64,000 nucleotides of DNA from positions 62,001 to 126,000 of the forward strand of contig CAWEMO010000001.1 in the NCBI GenBank assembly GCA_963810195.1. The letters run 5' to 3'. Below the pieces are notes generated by a model, which searched no databases, was not told the origin of the DNA, and saw only the letters and a list, made by a program, of their open reading frames with translations. The first letter of the stretch is position 1; the number at the start of each line of letters is the position of its first letter. This DNA is from Chersky-840 sp963810195. GTDB taxonomy: Bacteria; Actinomycetota; Acidimicrobiia; Acidimicrobiales; UBA8190. A program made the translations under genes and the position numbers. This document shows, one piece after another, positions 33,652-42,481 of the stretch.

Positions 33652-35007
33652 TCAGGCATCGACCGTCTGTCGCGCCGAGATGTCGTTGCGCAGCGCCTTC
33701 AGCGCGGTGGCGTAGGCCTCCGAGAAGCTGGGGAAGGGCTGGATGGTGTCTCGGAGCACTTCGATGGGGACGGCGGCTCGGATCGCCAGGGTGGCCTGCT
33801 GCAGCCATTCGCCGGCCTCAGGACCGAGGGCGTAGGCCCCGGTCAGCCGCTCGCCGTCGCTGAGCAGGGTCAGGAAGCCGCCCGAGTCCGCGTAGGCGTG
33901 CGTATAGGTGGCGGTTCTCGACACCTCGGACAGCGGGGCGGTGGCGCTGTAAGGAGCCTCGCCGGTGCCCACCGACGCGGCCTGGGGGTCGGTGTAGACG
34001 ACGCGTGGCACGGCCTCGTAGTGGGCCTCTCGGTCCTCGCCGAGGATGTTGGACGCGATGACCTCGCCTTGGTACTCGCCGACGTGGGTGAGGGGCCAGA
34101 TTCCCGTGACGTCGCCCATCGCCCACAGGCGCTCGCCGGCGCGCAGGTGCGCATCGACCCGGATCCCGCGGCTGTCGGCCTCGACCCCGACCGTCTCCAG
34201 GCCGATGCCACCGACGCGGGGGCGCCGGCCGGTGGCCACGAGTAGACGATCGCCGTGCAGCTCGCGACCGTCTTTGAGCTCCAAGACGTAGTCCGAGCCG
34301 TCGCGCCGCGCCGCGGCCGCCTGCGCGCCGAGGACGAGCTCGATGCCGTCGCGGGTGAGCGCCTCGCCGAGCCCATTGCCGAGCGGCGCAGGCTCGCGTG
34401 GCAGCACACGCTCGGCCCCCTCCACCAGTGTCACCTCGCCGCCGAGGCGATGGACCGCCTGCGCCAGCTCGACGCCGGCGGGCCCGCCGCCGAGCACGAG
34501 CAAGCGGCGCGGGATGGTCGTCATGCTGGTCGCCTCGCGGGTACCCCACACCCCGTCGAGCTCCCGCAGGCCCGGCACGGGGGGCACGAAGTGGTCAGCT
34601 CCGGTCGCCACCACGACGTGCTCGGCGCTATGGCGCACCCCGTCGATCTCCACCACGCCGGTTCCGGCCAACCGGCCGCTGCCGCGCAACAGATCGATAC
34701 CCCTGGCCGCGAGCCACCGCTCCTGGCCTGCGTCGGAATAGTCGGACACCATGAAATCACGCCAGGCGAGCGCCGCCTTCACGTCGACCTGGGCAGTCGC
34801 CCCGGCCTCGAGTGCACCATGGACCGCCTCACCCGGACGCAGGAGTGTCTTGGACGGGATGCACGCCCAGTAGGAGCACTCGCCTCCGACCAGCTCGCGT
34901 TCGACCACGGCGACGCGCAGCCCTCCGTCTGCCAGCGCCCCGGCACAATGCTCCCCGGGGGCACCGCCACCGAGGACGATCACGTCATAGTCGTATTTGG
35001 GGTTCAT
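33652..35007 (-). CDS. Pyridine nucleotide-disulfide oxidoreductase-like flavoprotein
   Basis: 451 residues in the dihydrolipoamide dehydrogenase/mercuric reductase layout. FAD motif VIVLGGGAPGEHCAG, redox pair in GGECSYWACIPSK (Cys-x4-Cys), NAD(P) motif LLVLGGGPAGVELAQ, ATG-type TGRRPRVGGIG and second FAD motif LWAMGDVTGIWPLTHVG. The C-terminal dimer motif, normally HPTxxE, reads QPFPSFSEAY, so the active-site His is missing while Glu remains. GGAGACGACA precedes ATG 35007. Substrate unknown. Sits 28 bp after the hydrolase gene. Confidence 0.85.
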   Translation of the reverse strand: MNPKYDYDVIVLGGGAPGEHCAGALADGGLRVAVVERELVGGECSYWACIPSKTLLRPGEAVHGALEAGATAQVDVKAALAWRDFMVSDYSDAGQERWLAARGIDLLRGSGRLAGTGVVEIDGVRHSAEHVVVATGADHFVPPVPGLRELDGVWGTREATSMTTIPRRLLVLGGGPAGVELAQAVHRLGGEVTLVEGAERVLPREPAPLGNGLGEALTRDGIELVLGAQAAAARRDGSDYVLELKDGRELHGDRLLVATGRRPRVGGIGLETVGVEADSRGIRVDAHLRAGERLWAMGDVTGIWPLTHVGEYQGEVIASNILGEDREAHYEAVPRVVYTDPQAASVGTGEAPYSATAPLSEVSRTATYTHAYADSGGFLTLLSDGERLTGAYALGPEAGEWLQQATLAIRAAVPIEVLRDTIQPFPSFSEAYATALKALRNDISARQTVDA

Positions 35008-35035
35008 TGTCGTCTCCAACGGTTGGCATCTGGTA

Positions 35036-35962
35036 TCAGGCTTTCGGTCGACCCGCTCCCGTCGCGCGGTACCCGCTCGTCACCCAGTCTGCGACAAGGG
35101 AGCCGTACTCGCCAGGCGCCTCCTCCCAGACGAAGTGTCCGGCGTCGACGATGGCGAGCTTGCTGTTGCGCAAGCGTGCATCAAGGAACTCGGCGTTGGC
35201 GAGCGGAACGGCTCTGTCTCTCCGCCCGGCGATGATCAGGACCGGAGTCTCGATGTCAGGCAGACGTCGGGCGAGGATCGGGAGCTCGTGGGGGTACGTG
35301 CGAACGTAGCGCATCGACTCCACGAAGCGGTCGCCGTCGTACGACTCGAGATAGTCCTCGCGGATGTCAACGGGCAGCGTGTGACCCTGGATCGTGTCGA
35401 GTGCTGCGTTGACGATGGCGCGCGGGTCCATCGCTCGGAACCGGTCGAGGTCCGGAGCGAGGGTCCACTCCTCGAGAGCCCCCCCGAGCTGGATCGGCAC
35501 CACCGCCCCACCACTGCCGACGATCACGCTGGACAGCAGGTCCGGGCGTGCTGCTGCCGCGAACAGGGCCGCAGAGGTCCCGATGTCGGGTCCGACGATG
35601 TGGGTGTTGGACAGACCCAGCTCGTCGATCAGCCGGACCAGGAAATCGCCCATCGCCTGGGGAGACAGAAGTTGGTCCTTGCGCTCGGACTTGCCGAAGC
35701 CGGGCAGGTCGACGGCTGTCAGGTGAAAGCGCGGTGCCAGCGAAGGCCAGATCGACGCAAAAGCGTAGACACTCTCGGGCCAAGGACTCGTGAGCAGGAT
35801 CGATTGTTCCGCAGGCCCGTTGCTTTCTGCGTAGCGGATCCTGGTTCCGTCCACGTCCCGAAACCCGATGCGCATCACCTCAGGCCCTTGCGAGTCTGTG
35901 GCGTCGTTGGGCCCGGAACCGCCCCCCGGCAGCTCTCGAACGTCACTGTCGTGTGGGGACAT
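35036..35962 (-). CDS. Alpha/beta hydrolase, epoxide hydrolase/dehalogenase type
   Basis: 308 residues. The nucleophile elbow is HIVGPDIGTSAAL, so the nucleophile is Asp rather than Ser, as in haloalkane dehalogenases and epoxide hydrolases. The oxyanion region is LLTSPWPESVYAFASIW, the acid is in IAGRRDRAVPL and the His in DAGHFVWEE. The cap domain lies between. GGGAGAAGAG precedes the ATG. Middle of a minus-strand run of four genes separated by 27-70 bp. It probably hydrolyses a C-O or C-halogen bond in a small substrate. Confidence 0.82.
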   Translation of the reverse strand: MSPHDSDVRELPGGGSGPNDATDSQGPEVMRIGFRDVDGTRIRYAESNGPAEQSILLTSPWPESVYAFASIWPSLAPRFHLTAVDLPGFGKSERKDQLLSPQAMGDFLVRLIDELGLSNTHIVGPDIGTSAALFAAAARPDLLSSVIVGSGGAVVPIQLGGALEEWTLAPDLDRFRAMDPRAIVNAALDTIQGHTLPVDIREDYLESYDGDRFVESMRYVRTYPHELPILARRLPDIETPVLIIAGRRDRAVPLANAEFLDARLRNSKLAIVDAGHFVWEEAPGEYGSLVADWVTSGYRATGAGRPKA

Positions 35963-35989
35963 CTCTTCTCCCGAAGGTTCGTGGTGTGG

Positions 35990-36544
35990 TCACGGGGTCG
36001 CCGTCGCGGCTGCCGGTCGGGCCTTGGCAAGTCCTTGGCCAAGGGGCGTGTCGTGCCGGGGCCCGCTCGAGGCGGGGTGGACATCCGGGTCCGGGTAGAA
36101 CTGTGCGTGGTCCCCGGAGTCCGGAGCCGTAGGGAGGCTAGGGCTGCTCAGGTCCCAGTCGGGACGGATCTCGCGCGTCGCCTGGCGAAGGTCGCGAGGG
36201 AGGTCCTCGGTCGACGGTCTACCCCAGAACCAATAGCCGTTGTAGAGGCTGTGGATGACGAGTCCGGGCTTGAGCACGAGTGTGTACGGGATCATCGGGT
36301 CGTGATACGGATCGGTGTACTCCTGGATGTCGAGGTCCTTTTGGACCTTGCGGCCGACGTCGGAGAGAAAGGTCCACTGGGCGCCGACCGAGGCGCGAAA
36401 CTCGCGTGTCTCGATGATGTTGTCGGTCGAGATCGTGACGACCTGGGTGTAGGCCACCGCGATCTTGGAATAGAACGCCGCGAGCTCGAGGTGTTGCTGG
36501 TGATCCTTGGGGCAGTAATGGCCTCGAGCAAGGACGAGGATCAT
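35990..36544 (-). CDS. Redoxin (AhpC/TSA-like) protein, 5' end separated by frameshift
   Basis: 184 residues from ATG 36544. ILVLARGHYCPKDHQQHLEL begins inside a thioredoxin fold, with one cysteine in the GHYCPKD position. VVTISTDNIIETREFRASVG, TFLSDVGRK and the unusual NGYWFWGRPSTEDL follow, then a disordered Pro/Ser-rich tail. The fold's first strand-helix is missing here but is encoded immediately upstream in another frame (36541-36645), joined by LSELQGSEP if read in the same frame as this one. A one-base loss in CGGCACTC (about 36565-36579) would explain it. The gene may be inactive or the assembly wrong. Confidence 0.75.
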   Translation of the reverse strand: MILVLARGHYCPKDHQQHLELAAFYSKIAVAYTQVVTISTDNIIETREFRASVGAQWTFLSDVGRKVQKDLDIQEYTDPYHDPMIPYTLVLKPGLVIHSLYNGYWFWGRPSTEDLPRDLRQATREIRPDWDLSSPSLPTAPDSGDHAQFYPDPDVHPASSGPRHDTPLGQGLAKARPAAATATP

Positions 36545-36645
36545 GGGTTCGCTCCCCTGTAGCTCGCTGAGTGCCGGCGGGCCTTGGCGTGGTCGGTCAG
36601 CTCGTAGTCGGGGAAGATGCCACCCGGTTTGATGTCCGCGCGCAC
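36541..36645 (-). pseudogene. 5' fragment of the redoxin gene
   Basis: GTG 36645, preceded by GAAGGA, opens MRADIKPGGIFPDYELTDHA, the expected start of an AhpC/TSA-like protein. It runs out of frame after RRH and ends at TGA overlapping the ATG at 36544. With a single base restored it would join the downstream frame. Confidence 0.65.
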
Positions 36646-36800
36646 AATGTGGTCCTTCTTACTCTGAGGGGGGTGCTCGATCCCGTACCGGGATCAGATC
36701 GCGCTTCCCGACGCCCGTCACGCCCGTGGGATGCCCTGGTCAGTTCCGGGGCGGCCACCCGGGGGCGTTCCGCTCTCGGGTACGCCGAGCTTCGTGGAGG

Positions 36801-36923
36801 CCCGGCCTCACCGCGGATGACCAGGACCGCGCTCTGCCCCCCAGGCACGTTCTCCAGCAGCCGGTCCAGCGCCCCGCACTCACTGGTCCGGCCCCCGCAG
36901 CGCGGCGGGCGCGTGGCGACCAT
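36801..36923 (-). pseudogene. Remnant of a LuxR-type regulator ATPase N-terminus
   Basis: About 41 codons give RTSECGALDRLLENVPGG then QSAVLVIRGEAG, the start of the STAND/AAA ATPase of large LuxR regulators. The P-loop that should follow (VGKT) is lost and no HTH follows. Isolated fragment in a decayed interval of about 800 bp (36646-37461). Confidence 0.45.
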
Positions 36924-37082
36924 TGGCTACAGAGCGTATCGACCAGGGATCCGGCCGTCCTGTGGAGGCCCTGATCAGCGCCCCTGCCGGGAGATCCAGC
37001 AGAACGTTCGTCGCCGGACCGGATGCACCGACAACCCGGACCGGGTGCACCGACACCAGAGCAAAGGAATTGGACCATCGAC

Positions 37083-37465
37083 GTTGTGACTGTTGCGCAG
37101 CTTCTCCGTAGAAAGCCGAGCCTCACGGAGGCGACGAAGGATCGCCCCGCCCCCCCTGGCGTTAGCCACGGACCGCTGCAATTCTTGCCCCGAGGCTCCG
37201 TCCCGATCGAGGGGGTCTCGTTCCAGGTGCACGGAGGTGCCAGATGCCCGAGGTCCCAGCGGGCCCACAACGCGGTGTTTCCGAATGGAGCGCCCGGGGA
37301 GCGCAGTTCCTGACACCGCCGATAAGGCGAGAAACCGAGATCCGCTGCTATCTGCGCGATTCGGACGGCCACTTGATCGAGGTGGGCCAAACGACCGAGC
37401 CGGGTGGTTGGCGCCCTCCCACTTCGTCCCCGGATTCCGTCGGGACGTCGGGCCAGACTCGATGA
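37083..37465 (+). pseudogene. Decayed glyoxalase/VOC-domain gene
   Basis: Two frames carry complementary parts of a VOC protein. One frame gives DRPAPPGVSHGPLQFLP and VSFQVHGG, the other GVSEWSARGAQFLTPP, EIRCYLRDSDGHLIEVGQTT, which is the C-terminal beta-alpha-beta-beta-beta unit with its Glu metal ligand. The junction near 37230 is frameshifted and the N-terminal half is poorly conserved. The end overlaps the nitronate monooxygenase start. Confidence 0.55.
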
Positions 37466-38535
37466 ACCGGAACGCTCCTGAAGCTGCCCGCAGCGTCCTC
37501 GAAACCCTGGCCGTGCCGATCGTCCTGGCGCCGATGGCCGGTGGCCCGTCCACCCCGGAGCTCGCCATGGCGGTAGACCGTGCCGGCGGACTTGGATTCC
37601 TGGCCGCCGGCTATCTCAGCGCCGGACGCCTGCAACAGGACATCTCCACCACCCGCGCCCGGATCGAATGCTTCGGAGTCAATGTCTTCGTCGGAGGCGG
37701 TCGGCCCGCCGATCCCGGGCCGGTGCAGGCCTATGCCGCTCTCCTGCACGCCGAAGCCCAGCGCGCCGGGGTCGCACTCGGACAACCACTTTTCGACGAC
37801 GACCACTTCGAGGCGAAGATCGACCTGCTGCGGCGAGAGCCGGTGGCAGTCGTGTCGTTCACCTTCGGGATACCGCCGCGTCCGGCGATCGAACAGCTCC
37901 GGGGGGCCGGATCGGAGGTGTGGCTGACCGTCACCTCGCCACACGAGGCGCGCCAAGCCGCCGCGGCCGGAGCCGACGCGCTGATCGTCCAGGGTGTCGA
38001 GGCCGGCGGACACCGCGGCGTGTTCGTCGATGACGGCTCACAGTCGGACCTGACGCTGTTGGCTGCACTCGAGCTCGTGCAGGCCGAGGTGGACCTGCCG
38101 CTGATCGCCGCCGGCTCGATCATGACCGGCGCGGCACTGGCGGCCGTGCTCGTCGCCGGCGCCAGCGCAGCGCAGATCGGGACCGCCTACTTGAGAACTC
38201 CTGAAGCGGGCACCCCCGAAGCACAGCGAGCAGCCACCGCGACGGACGCGCCGACCGTGCTCACGCGAGCATTCAGCGGCCGCCTGGCCCGGGGAATCAC
38301 GAACCGGCTCCACACTCAGTACGGCAAGGACGCGCCGAGCGCGTATCCCGAGGTCAATCACCTGACCTCGCCGCTTCGCAGCCACGGTCGCGCCTTGGGC
38401 GACCCCGATCTCATCAACCTCTGGGCCGGGCAAGCACACGCCCTCGTCGAGACGCTGCCGGCGGAGGAGGTCACGCTCCGCCTTGCGCAGGGTGCCCGTG
38501 ATGCGATCGCCGCCTGGGCGAAGCGCCTGCGCTGA
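37462..38535 (+). CDS. Nitronate monooxygenase-like flavoprotein
   Basis: 357 residues in a TIM barrel. PIVLAPMAGGPSTPELAMAV at the N-terminus, GLGFLAAGYLS, VSFTFGIPP, ADALIVQGVEAGGHRG (FMN phosphate/catalytic His region), LPLIAAGSIMTG and GTAYLRTPE follow the NMO/2-nitropropane dioxygenase order. Members oxidise alkyl nitronates with FMN. ATG 37462 overlaps the decayed VOC gene. Confidence 0.85.
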   Translation: MNRNAPEAARSVLETLAVPIVLAPMAGGPSTPELAMAVDRAGGLGFLAAGYLSAGRLQQDISTTRARIECFGVNVFVGGGRPADPGPVQAYAALLHAEAQRAGVALGQPLFDDDHFEAKIDLLRREPVAVVSFTFGIPPRPAIEQLRGAGSEVWLTVTSPHEARQAAAAGADALIVQGVEAGGHRGVFVDDGSQSDLTLLAALELVQAEVDLPLIAAGSIMTGAALAAVLVAGASAAQIGTAYLRTPEAGTPEAQRAATATDAPTVLTRAFSGRLARGITNRLHTQYGKDAPSAYPEVNHLTSPLRSHGRALGDPDLINLWAGQAHALVETLPAEEVTLRLAQGARDAIAAWAKRLR

Positions 38536-38565
38536 TTCCCTATCGAGGGCCGTGGTGAGGTGTGC

Positions 38566-38602
38566 CTTGCAAAGCAAGTTAGTAGGCGGTACCTTGTGGT
38601 AC
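38566..38602 (+). promoter_or_regulatory. padR-type promoter with two inverted repeats
   Basis: A -35 TTGCAA (38567-38572), a 17-base spacer and -10 TACCTT (38590-38595) lie seven bases before the ATG at 38603, so the mRNA is probably leaderless. CTTGC-AAA-GCAAG (38566-38578) covers the -35 and GTACC-TTGT-GGTAC (38589-38602) covers the -10. These are good candidates for self-repression by the PadR protein. Confidence 0.6.
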
Positions 38603-38956
38603 ATGGGTAACACCGAGGGCCGGCGGAGCCAGCTGCTCCGGGGCGTTCTCGACCTCTGCCTCCTGGCCGTGATGGGAGAGGGGCCGGCCTACGGCTACGA
38701 GATGACCAAGCGGCTCCGGGCGCGCGGACTCTCCACCGTGGGAGAGGGGTCGATCTACCCCCTCCTGGGCAGGCTGGAGCGCGATGGCCTGGTCGAGACC
38801 CGTCGGGCCGCCAGCAACGGTGGCCCGCCCCGCAAGTACTACAGCCTCTCGCCCGAGGGCGAGAGGGCGTTGGAGGGTGGTGTCGGTGAATGGCAGGCGG
38901 CACGCGACGCCGTTGATGGTGCCCTCGGTCTGGTCGGGGCGGAGGTAACGCCGTGA
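38603..38956 (+). CDS. PadR-family transcriptional regulator
   Basis: 117 residues. LLRGVLDLCLLAVMGEGPAYGYEM is the start of the PadR winged helix, GSIYPLLGRLERDGLVET the recognition part, and RKYYSLSPEGERALEGG the wing. A short C-terminal helix follows. Its stop overlaps the GTG of the next gene (GTGA), so the regulator and a membrane protein are translated together, the usual PadR-HAAS arrangement. Confidence 0.9.
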   Translation: MGNTEGRRSQLLRGVLDLCLLAVMGEGPAYGYEMTKRLRARGLSTVGEGSIYPLLGRLERDGLVETRRAASNGGPPRKYYSLSPEGERALEGGVGEWQAARDAVDGALGLVGAEVTP

Positions 38957-39546
38957 GTGAATTCGTCGACGAGTGCCGCCGGGAGTGGCGCCGGCTAGGG
39001 GTCCCTGATCCCGTCGCCAACGAGATGGCCGCCGACCTGACGGCCGACATCGACGAGGCCGAGGCCGAGGGAGGCTCGGCCGAAGACGTGCTCGGCAACA
39101 GCGCGTTCGACCCCCGGTGCTTCGCGGCGGCGTGGGCCGCCGCCCGAGGTGTGACCGGCCCTCCGGCCCCGGACCGTCCGTCTTTGTGGCGCCAACCCGT
39201 CGCCATCGCATGTGCCGCCCTCCTCGGTGTGCTGGTCGTCGGCGCTGGTCTGGTCCTTCTGGTGGGCGCACGTGTTGGCTCCGTTGCGTTCGCCACTCGC
39301 CGGATCGTGGCGGGTCCCGGGGCGATCCGTGTCTTCCCACCGGGAAGGATCGTGGCCCCCGCTCCGCTGGGCCCGCCGTTCGTGGGGAGGGCGATCGCTG
39401 GAGTCGACGTCCATCCGCTCGGCTGGTTGCTGCTGATCGTCGGCGTCGTGGGCCTCGGGATCGTCGCCGTCCTGTACTGGTCGCGTTGGTCCGGCCCTCG
39501 CCGATACCGCCGACACGAGGGCCGGCGGACCCCGAGCTGGAACTGA
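38953..39546 (+). CDS. Membrane protein with HAAS-like N-terminal domain
   Basis: 197 residues. The cytoplasmic head (RREWRRLGVPDPVANEMAAD and EDVLGNSAFDPRCFAAAWAA) is like the HAAS domains paired with PadR regulators. Two membrane segments follow (VAIACAALLGVLVVGAGLVL and PLGWLLLIVGVVGLGIVAVL). The tail is short and basic. Likely a small signalling or sensory partner; ligand unknown. Confidence 0.7.
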   Translation: MSEFVDECRREWRRLGVPDPVANEMAADLTADIDEAEAEGGSAEDVLGNSAFDPRCFAAAWAAARGVTGPPAPDRPSLWRQPVAIACAALLGVLVVGAGLVLLVGARVGSVAFATRRIVAGPGAIRVFPPGRIVAPAPLGPPFVGRAIAGVDVHPLGWLLLIVGVVGLGIVAVLYWSRWSGPRRYRRHEGRRTPSWN

Positions 39547-39570
39547 GCGCCCGCCCTCAGCCTTCGGTCA

Positions 39571-39599
39571 ACCCAGGCGGAGCACCGTCGCTCCTGGGT
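39571..39599. terminator. Hairpin between convergent genes
   Basis: ACCCA and GGAGC (39571-39583, with a three-base bulge) pair with GCTCC and TGGGT (39590-39599). It lies between the membrane-protein stop (39546) and the DUF5996 stop (39611) and could end both transcripts. Confidence 0.5.
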
Positions 39600-39610
39600 A
39601 CCTCCATTCC

Positions 39611-40594
39611 TCAGGAGCCCGCCGTGTCGTGGATGGTCGTGGTCCCTGGTGTCTGTCGCTCGAGGGCGTCGCGATCCCACTTGGCGCACTCGGCGGCAGC
39701 TTCGTAGCTCGATTGCAGGAAGTCGAGTAGTACCGCGTCGGGATCCGCGGCAGTGCGCACAACCTCGTACGGGAGCACGAACTCCCCGAGATCGCCGTTG
39801 AACGTCGCCGCCTCGGGCATGACGGCGCGCTCACGGTACCCGGGAGGTTCGGGGTAGGCGTAGGAATAGAACAGCCCCTCTCCTTCGCTGCCCGGCCAGT
39901 ACCCACAGCTGCTCACCTCGTGGGAATAGGCCTCGAGCATCACCTGGGGTCCACAGTTCGGGGCGCTACCGGGGTACGGCGGTGCCGTTCGCCCCGAGAA
40001 TCGTGTGACGGCCAGGTCCAATGCCCCCCAGAACAGGTGGACGGGGCTCACCTTGCCGATGAACCGGCTGCGGAAGACATTGAACACCCGCTCGACTTGC
40101 ACCAGGAGCAACCAGAAACGATGAGCCTGGCCGCGATCGTAGGTCGTATGCACCTGGTCCTCGGTGAAGCGGACGGCGCCGTCGATCTCCACCGGCATCG
40201 GCCAAATCGTCGTGCCGACCCCAAGCTCGTCGAGCTGGTCCATGAGGTGGGTGTAGAACTCCGCCACAGGTCGCGACTCCAGGGGAAATGAGCGACGTTC
40301 GTCCGCGTCGGTGATGATCTCGAGCTGATGGTGGTGGAAGTCGAAGTCGATCTGGAAGCCGGTGCCGCCTGGGTGCGGGATCAGAGAAGTGGTCAAGCCG
40401 CGAGCGGTCACGTAGAGCGGCACGTTCCACCAGTGGTTGATCATGGGCGTGTTGACCATGCGCACCTTGCCCACGATCTGGGTCCACAGCTGCAACGTGT
40501 CGCGGGTCGGTGCCCATTCGGTGACTGGCAGATGCGGCCAGCGGATCGGCGACAGTACTGGGTACGACTCCCGTCGGTCTTCTGGGTGCGACAC
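39611..40594 (-). CDS. DUF5996-family protein
   Basis: 327 residues, soluble. WPHLPVTEWAPTRDTLQLWT, INHWWNVPLYVTARGLTTS, FDFDFHHHQLEIITD, HLFWGALDLAVTRFSGRTAPP and EAYSHEVSSCGYWPG follow the conserved order of this family of unknown function. Many Trp and His residues suggest a metal or substrate pocket. GTG 40594 with GGAG six bases before it is preferred to an ATG ten codons upstream. Confidence 0.8.
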   Translation of the reverse strand: MSHPEDRRESYPVLSPIRWPHLPVTEWAPTRDTLQLWTQIVGKVRMVNTPMINHWWNVPLYVTARGLTTSLIPHPGGTGFQIDFDFHHHQLEIITDADERRSFPLESRPVAEFYTHLMDQLDELGVGTTIWPMPVEIDGAVRFTEDQVHTTYDRGQAHRFWLLLVQVERVFNVFRSRFIGKVSPVHLFWGALDLAVTRFSGRTAPPYPGSAPNCGPQVMLEAYSHEVSSCGYWPGSEGEGLFYSYAYPEPPGYRERAVMPEAATFNGDLGEFVLPYEVVRTAADPDAVLLDFLQSSYEAAAECAKWDRDALERQTPGTTTIHDTAGS

Positions 40595-40912
40595 GTGGGC
40601 TCCTTGGTAAGGCGTCTGCTGCATCGACTCGACGTTCCGATCACCGGCAATGACCCAAGCGGAGTTCGGGCTCCTGCCGCTCCCGGGCCCACGGGCCGAC
40701 GAGACCAGTGCATAGAACTGACGTTACGTCTGCGAATTGTCCCGATCCAGGGGCAATGAGCAGGGTGAACGCGTGTGGCAACGTCCCATCCACCCGATCT
40801 CGAGTGGTCACCCGCCCACCCGGTCGACAACCTGGTCACGGTGCACGTCGGGGGCGTGTTGAAAGACATTCTGGCCACGAAGGCGACGCCCTCGTCGACT
40901 ACGGTCCTGGAG

Positions 40913-42481
40913 ATGTCTGATTACGACGCCATCGTCGTCGGTGCCGGACACAACGGCCTGACGGCGGCCGCCGTCATGGCACGTGGTGGGATGCGGGTTC
41001 TGTGCCTGGAGAAGAACCACTTCATCGGCGGGATGTCTTCCAACACGGAACTGATGCGCGGCTACCACTTCGAATTGGCGGGGTCGATCCAGTTCCCCGT
41101 CCCGAACGAGATCTTCGAGGACCTCGGCTTCGACGAGTGCCCCATCTACGAGCCGGAGGTGCAGTCGGCGAGTATCGGCGCGTCGGGTGAGCCGCCACTT
41201 CTGCTCTACTCCGACCCCGAGCGGCTCCTGGCGCACCTCGGTGACGCGCTCGGCCTCGACGCGGTCATGGGAATGGCCGAGGTGGCGGCATGGGCCGAGG
41301 CACCGGCACGGGCCATAGGCCGGTTCGACGTGCGCAGGCCACCCAAGTCGCTCGACGAGATGTGGGACTGCGCGACCAGCGAGGCCGAGCGCCAGGCGAT
41401 CCGTACCGCCATGTTCGGAAGCGTCATGGACGTCGTCGGCCGCTTCCTCCCTGACCGCGAGAAGCACGCCCAGATCCGCAGCATGCTCAGCTTCCTGGCC
41501 GTCAACTCCACCTATCTCGGCCCTTACACGCCGGGCAGCGCACTGTGTCTCGCCTTCGCACTCGCATCTCCGGGTGACGCCACGATGTCGAAGGTGCGGG
41601 GCGGCATCGGCGCCATGTCCGACCATCTCCGGCGATTGTTCGAGGAGAACGGAGGGGAGCTGCGGCGCCATGTGAAGGTCTCCAAGATCGTCACATCCGG
41701 TGGGCGGGTCCACGGCGTGGAATTGGCTGACGGGGAGGTGGTGACCGCTCCGGTGGTCGTCTCCAATCTCGACCCCACCGCCACCTTTACCCACCTGCTC
41801 GACCCCGACGAGCTGCCGGAGAGCTTCGCCCGGCGGGTCGAGGCCATCGACCATCGAGCCGCATACTTCCAGATTCATTTCGCACTCGACGGCCTGCCGG
41901 AGTACGTCGGTCCCTACGACGTCCTCAACGAAGGGGGCTTGCGCAGGAACGTGACGTTCTTCGAGACCGCGGAGCAGATGCAACTCGACTACGAGGGCTG
42001 TCTACGCGGCCTCGTACCCGAGTCGCCGTCATTCAATCTGCAGATCCCGACGTTGGAGGACCCGGGCCTGGCGCCTCCCGGAAAGCACGCGGCGAGCAGC
42101 TTCGCCTTTTACTTCCCGATCGGCACCACGGGGGCGAGGCCGGCACGACTCCGTGATGAGATGGCCCAGCGCGTGGTGGCCAAGGTGGCCTCGATGGCAC
42201 CGAATTTCCCGGACCTGATCGAGCGCCAATTCAACTACCCGGCCTACACCTACGAGCTGATGTTCGGATGCACAGGCGGCGACTTCACCCACGGGCTGCT
42301 GCAGCCCGAGTTCATGGGCCCGTTCCGCCCCGGTCCGCGAGGGTGGGCCGACAACCCGGTGCCGGTCGACGGTCTGTACCTCTGCGGCGCCGGCTGCCAC
42401 GGAGGTCCGGGAGTCACCTTCATCCCAGGGTACAACTGCGGTTACGCAGTCTTGGACGCAGGGGACTCCTCCCGGACGTAA
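40913..42481 (+). CDS. CrtI/phytoene-desaturase-like FAD oxidoreductase
   Basis: 522 residues. The FAD motif is DAIVVGAGHNGLTAAAVMAR, followed by LCLEKNHFIGGMSSN. The central domain has GGIGAMSDHLRRLFEENGGE and VKVSKIVTSGGRVHGVELADG. The C-terminal FAD closing motif is VDGLYLCGAGCHGGPGVT. This is the layout of the phytoene desaturase-like NAD(P)/FAD-dependent oxidoreductases that are widespread in actinobacteria and act on unknown hydrophobic substrates. ATG 40913 is taken as start; an in-frame GTG 46 codons upstream lacks similarity. It overlaps the convergent DUF2834 gene by 40 bp. Confidence 0.85.
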   Translation: MSDYDAIVVGAGHNGLTAAAVMARGGMRVLCLEKNHFIGGMSSNTELMRGYHFELAGSIQFPVPNEIFEDLGFDECPIYEPEVQSASIGASGEPPLLLYSDPERLLAHLGDALGLDAVMGMAEVAAWAEAPARAIGRFDVRRPPKSLDEMWDCATSEAERQAIRTAMFGSVMDVVGRFLPDREKHAQIRSMLSFLAVNSTYLGPYTPGSALCLAFALASPGDATMSKVRGGIGAMSDHLRRLFEENGGELRRHVKVSKIVTSGGRVHGVELADGEVVTAPVVVSNLDPTATFTHLLDPDELPESFARRVEAIDHRAAYFQIHFALDGLPEYVGPYDVLNEGGLRRNVTFFETAEQMQLDYEGCLRGLVPESPSFNLQIPTLEDPGLAPPGKHAASSFAFYFPIGTTGARPARLRDEMAQRVVAKVASMAPNFPDLIERQFNYPAYTYELMFGCTGGDFTHGLLQPEFMGPFRPGPRGWADNPVPVDGLYLCGAGCHGGPGVTFIPGYNCGYAVLDAGDSSRT

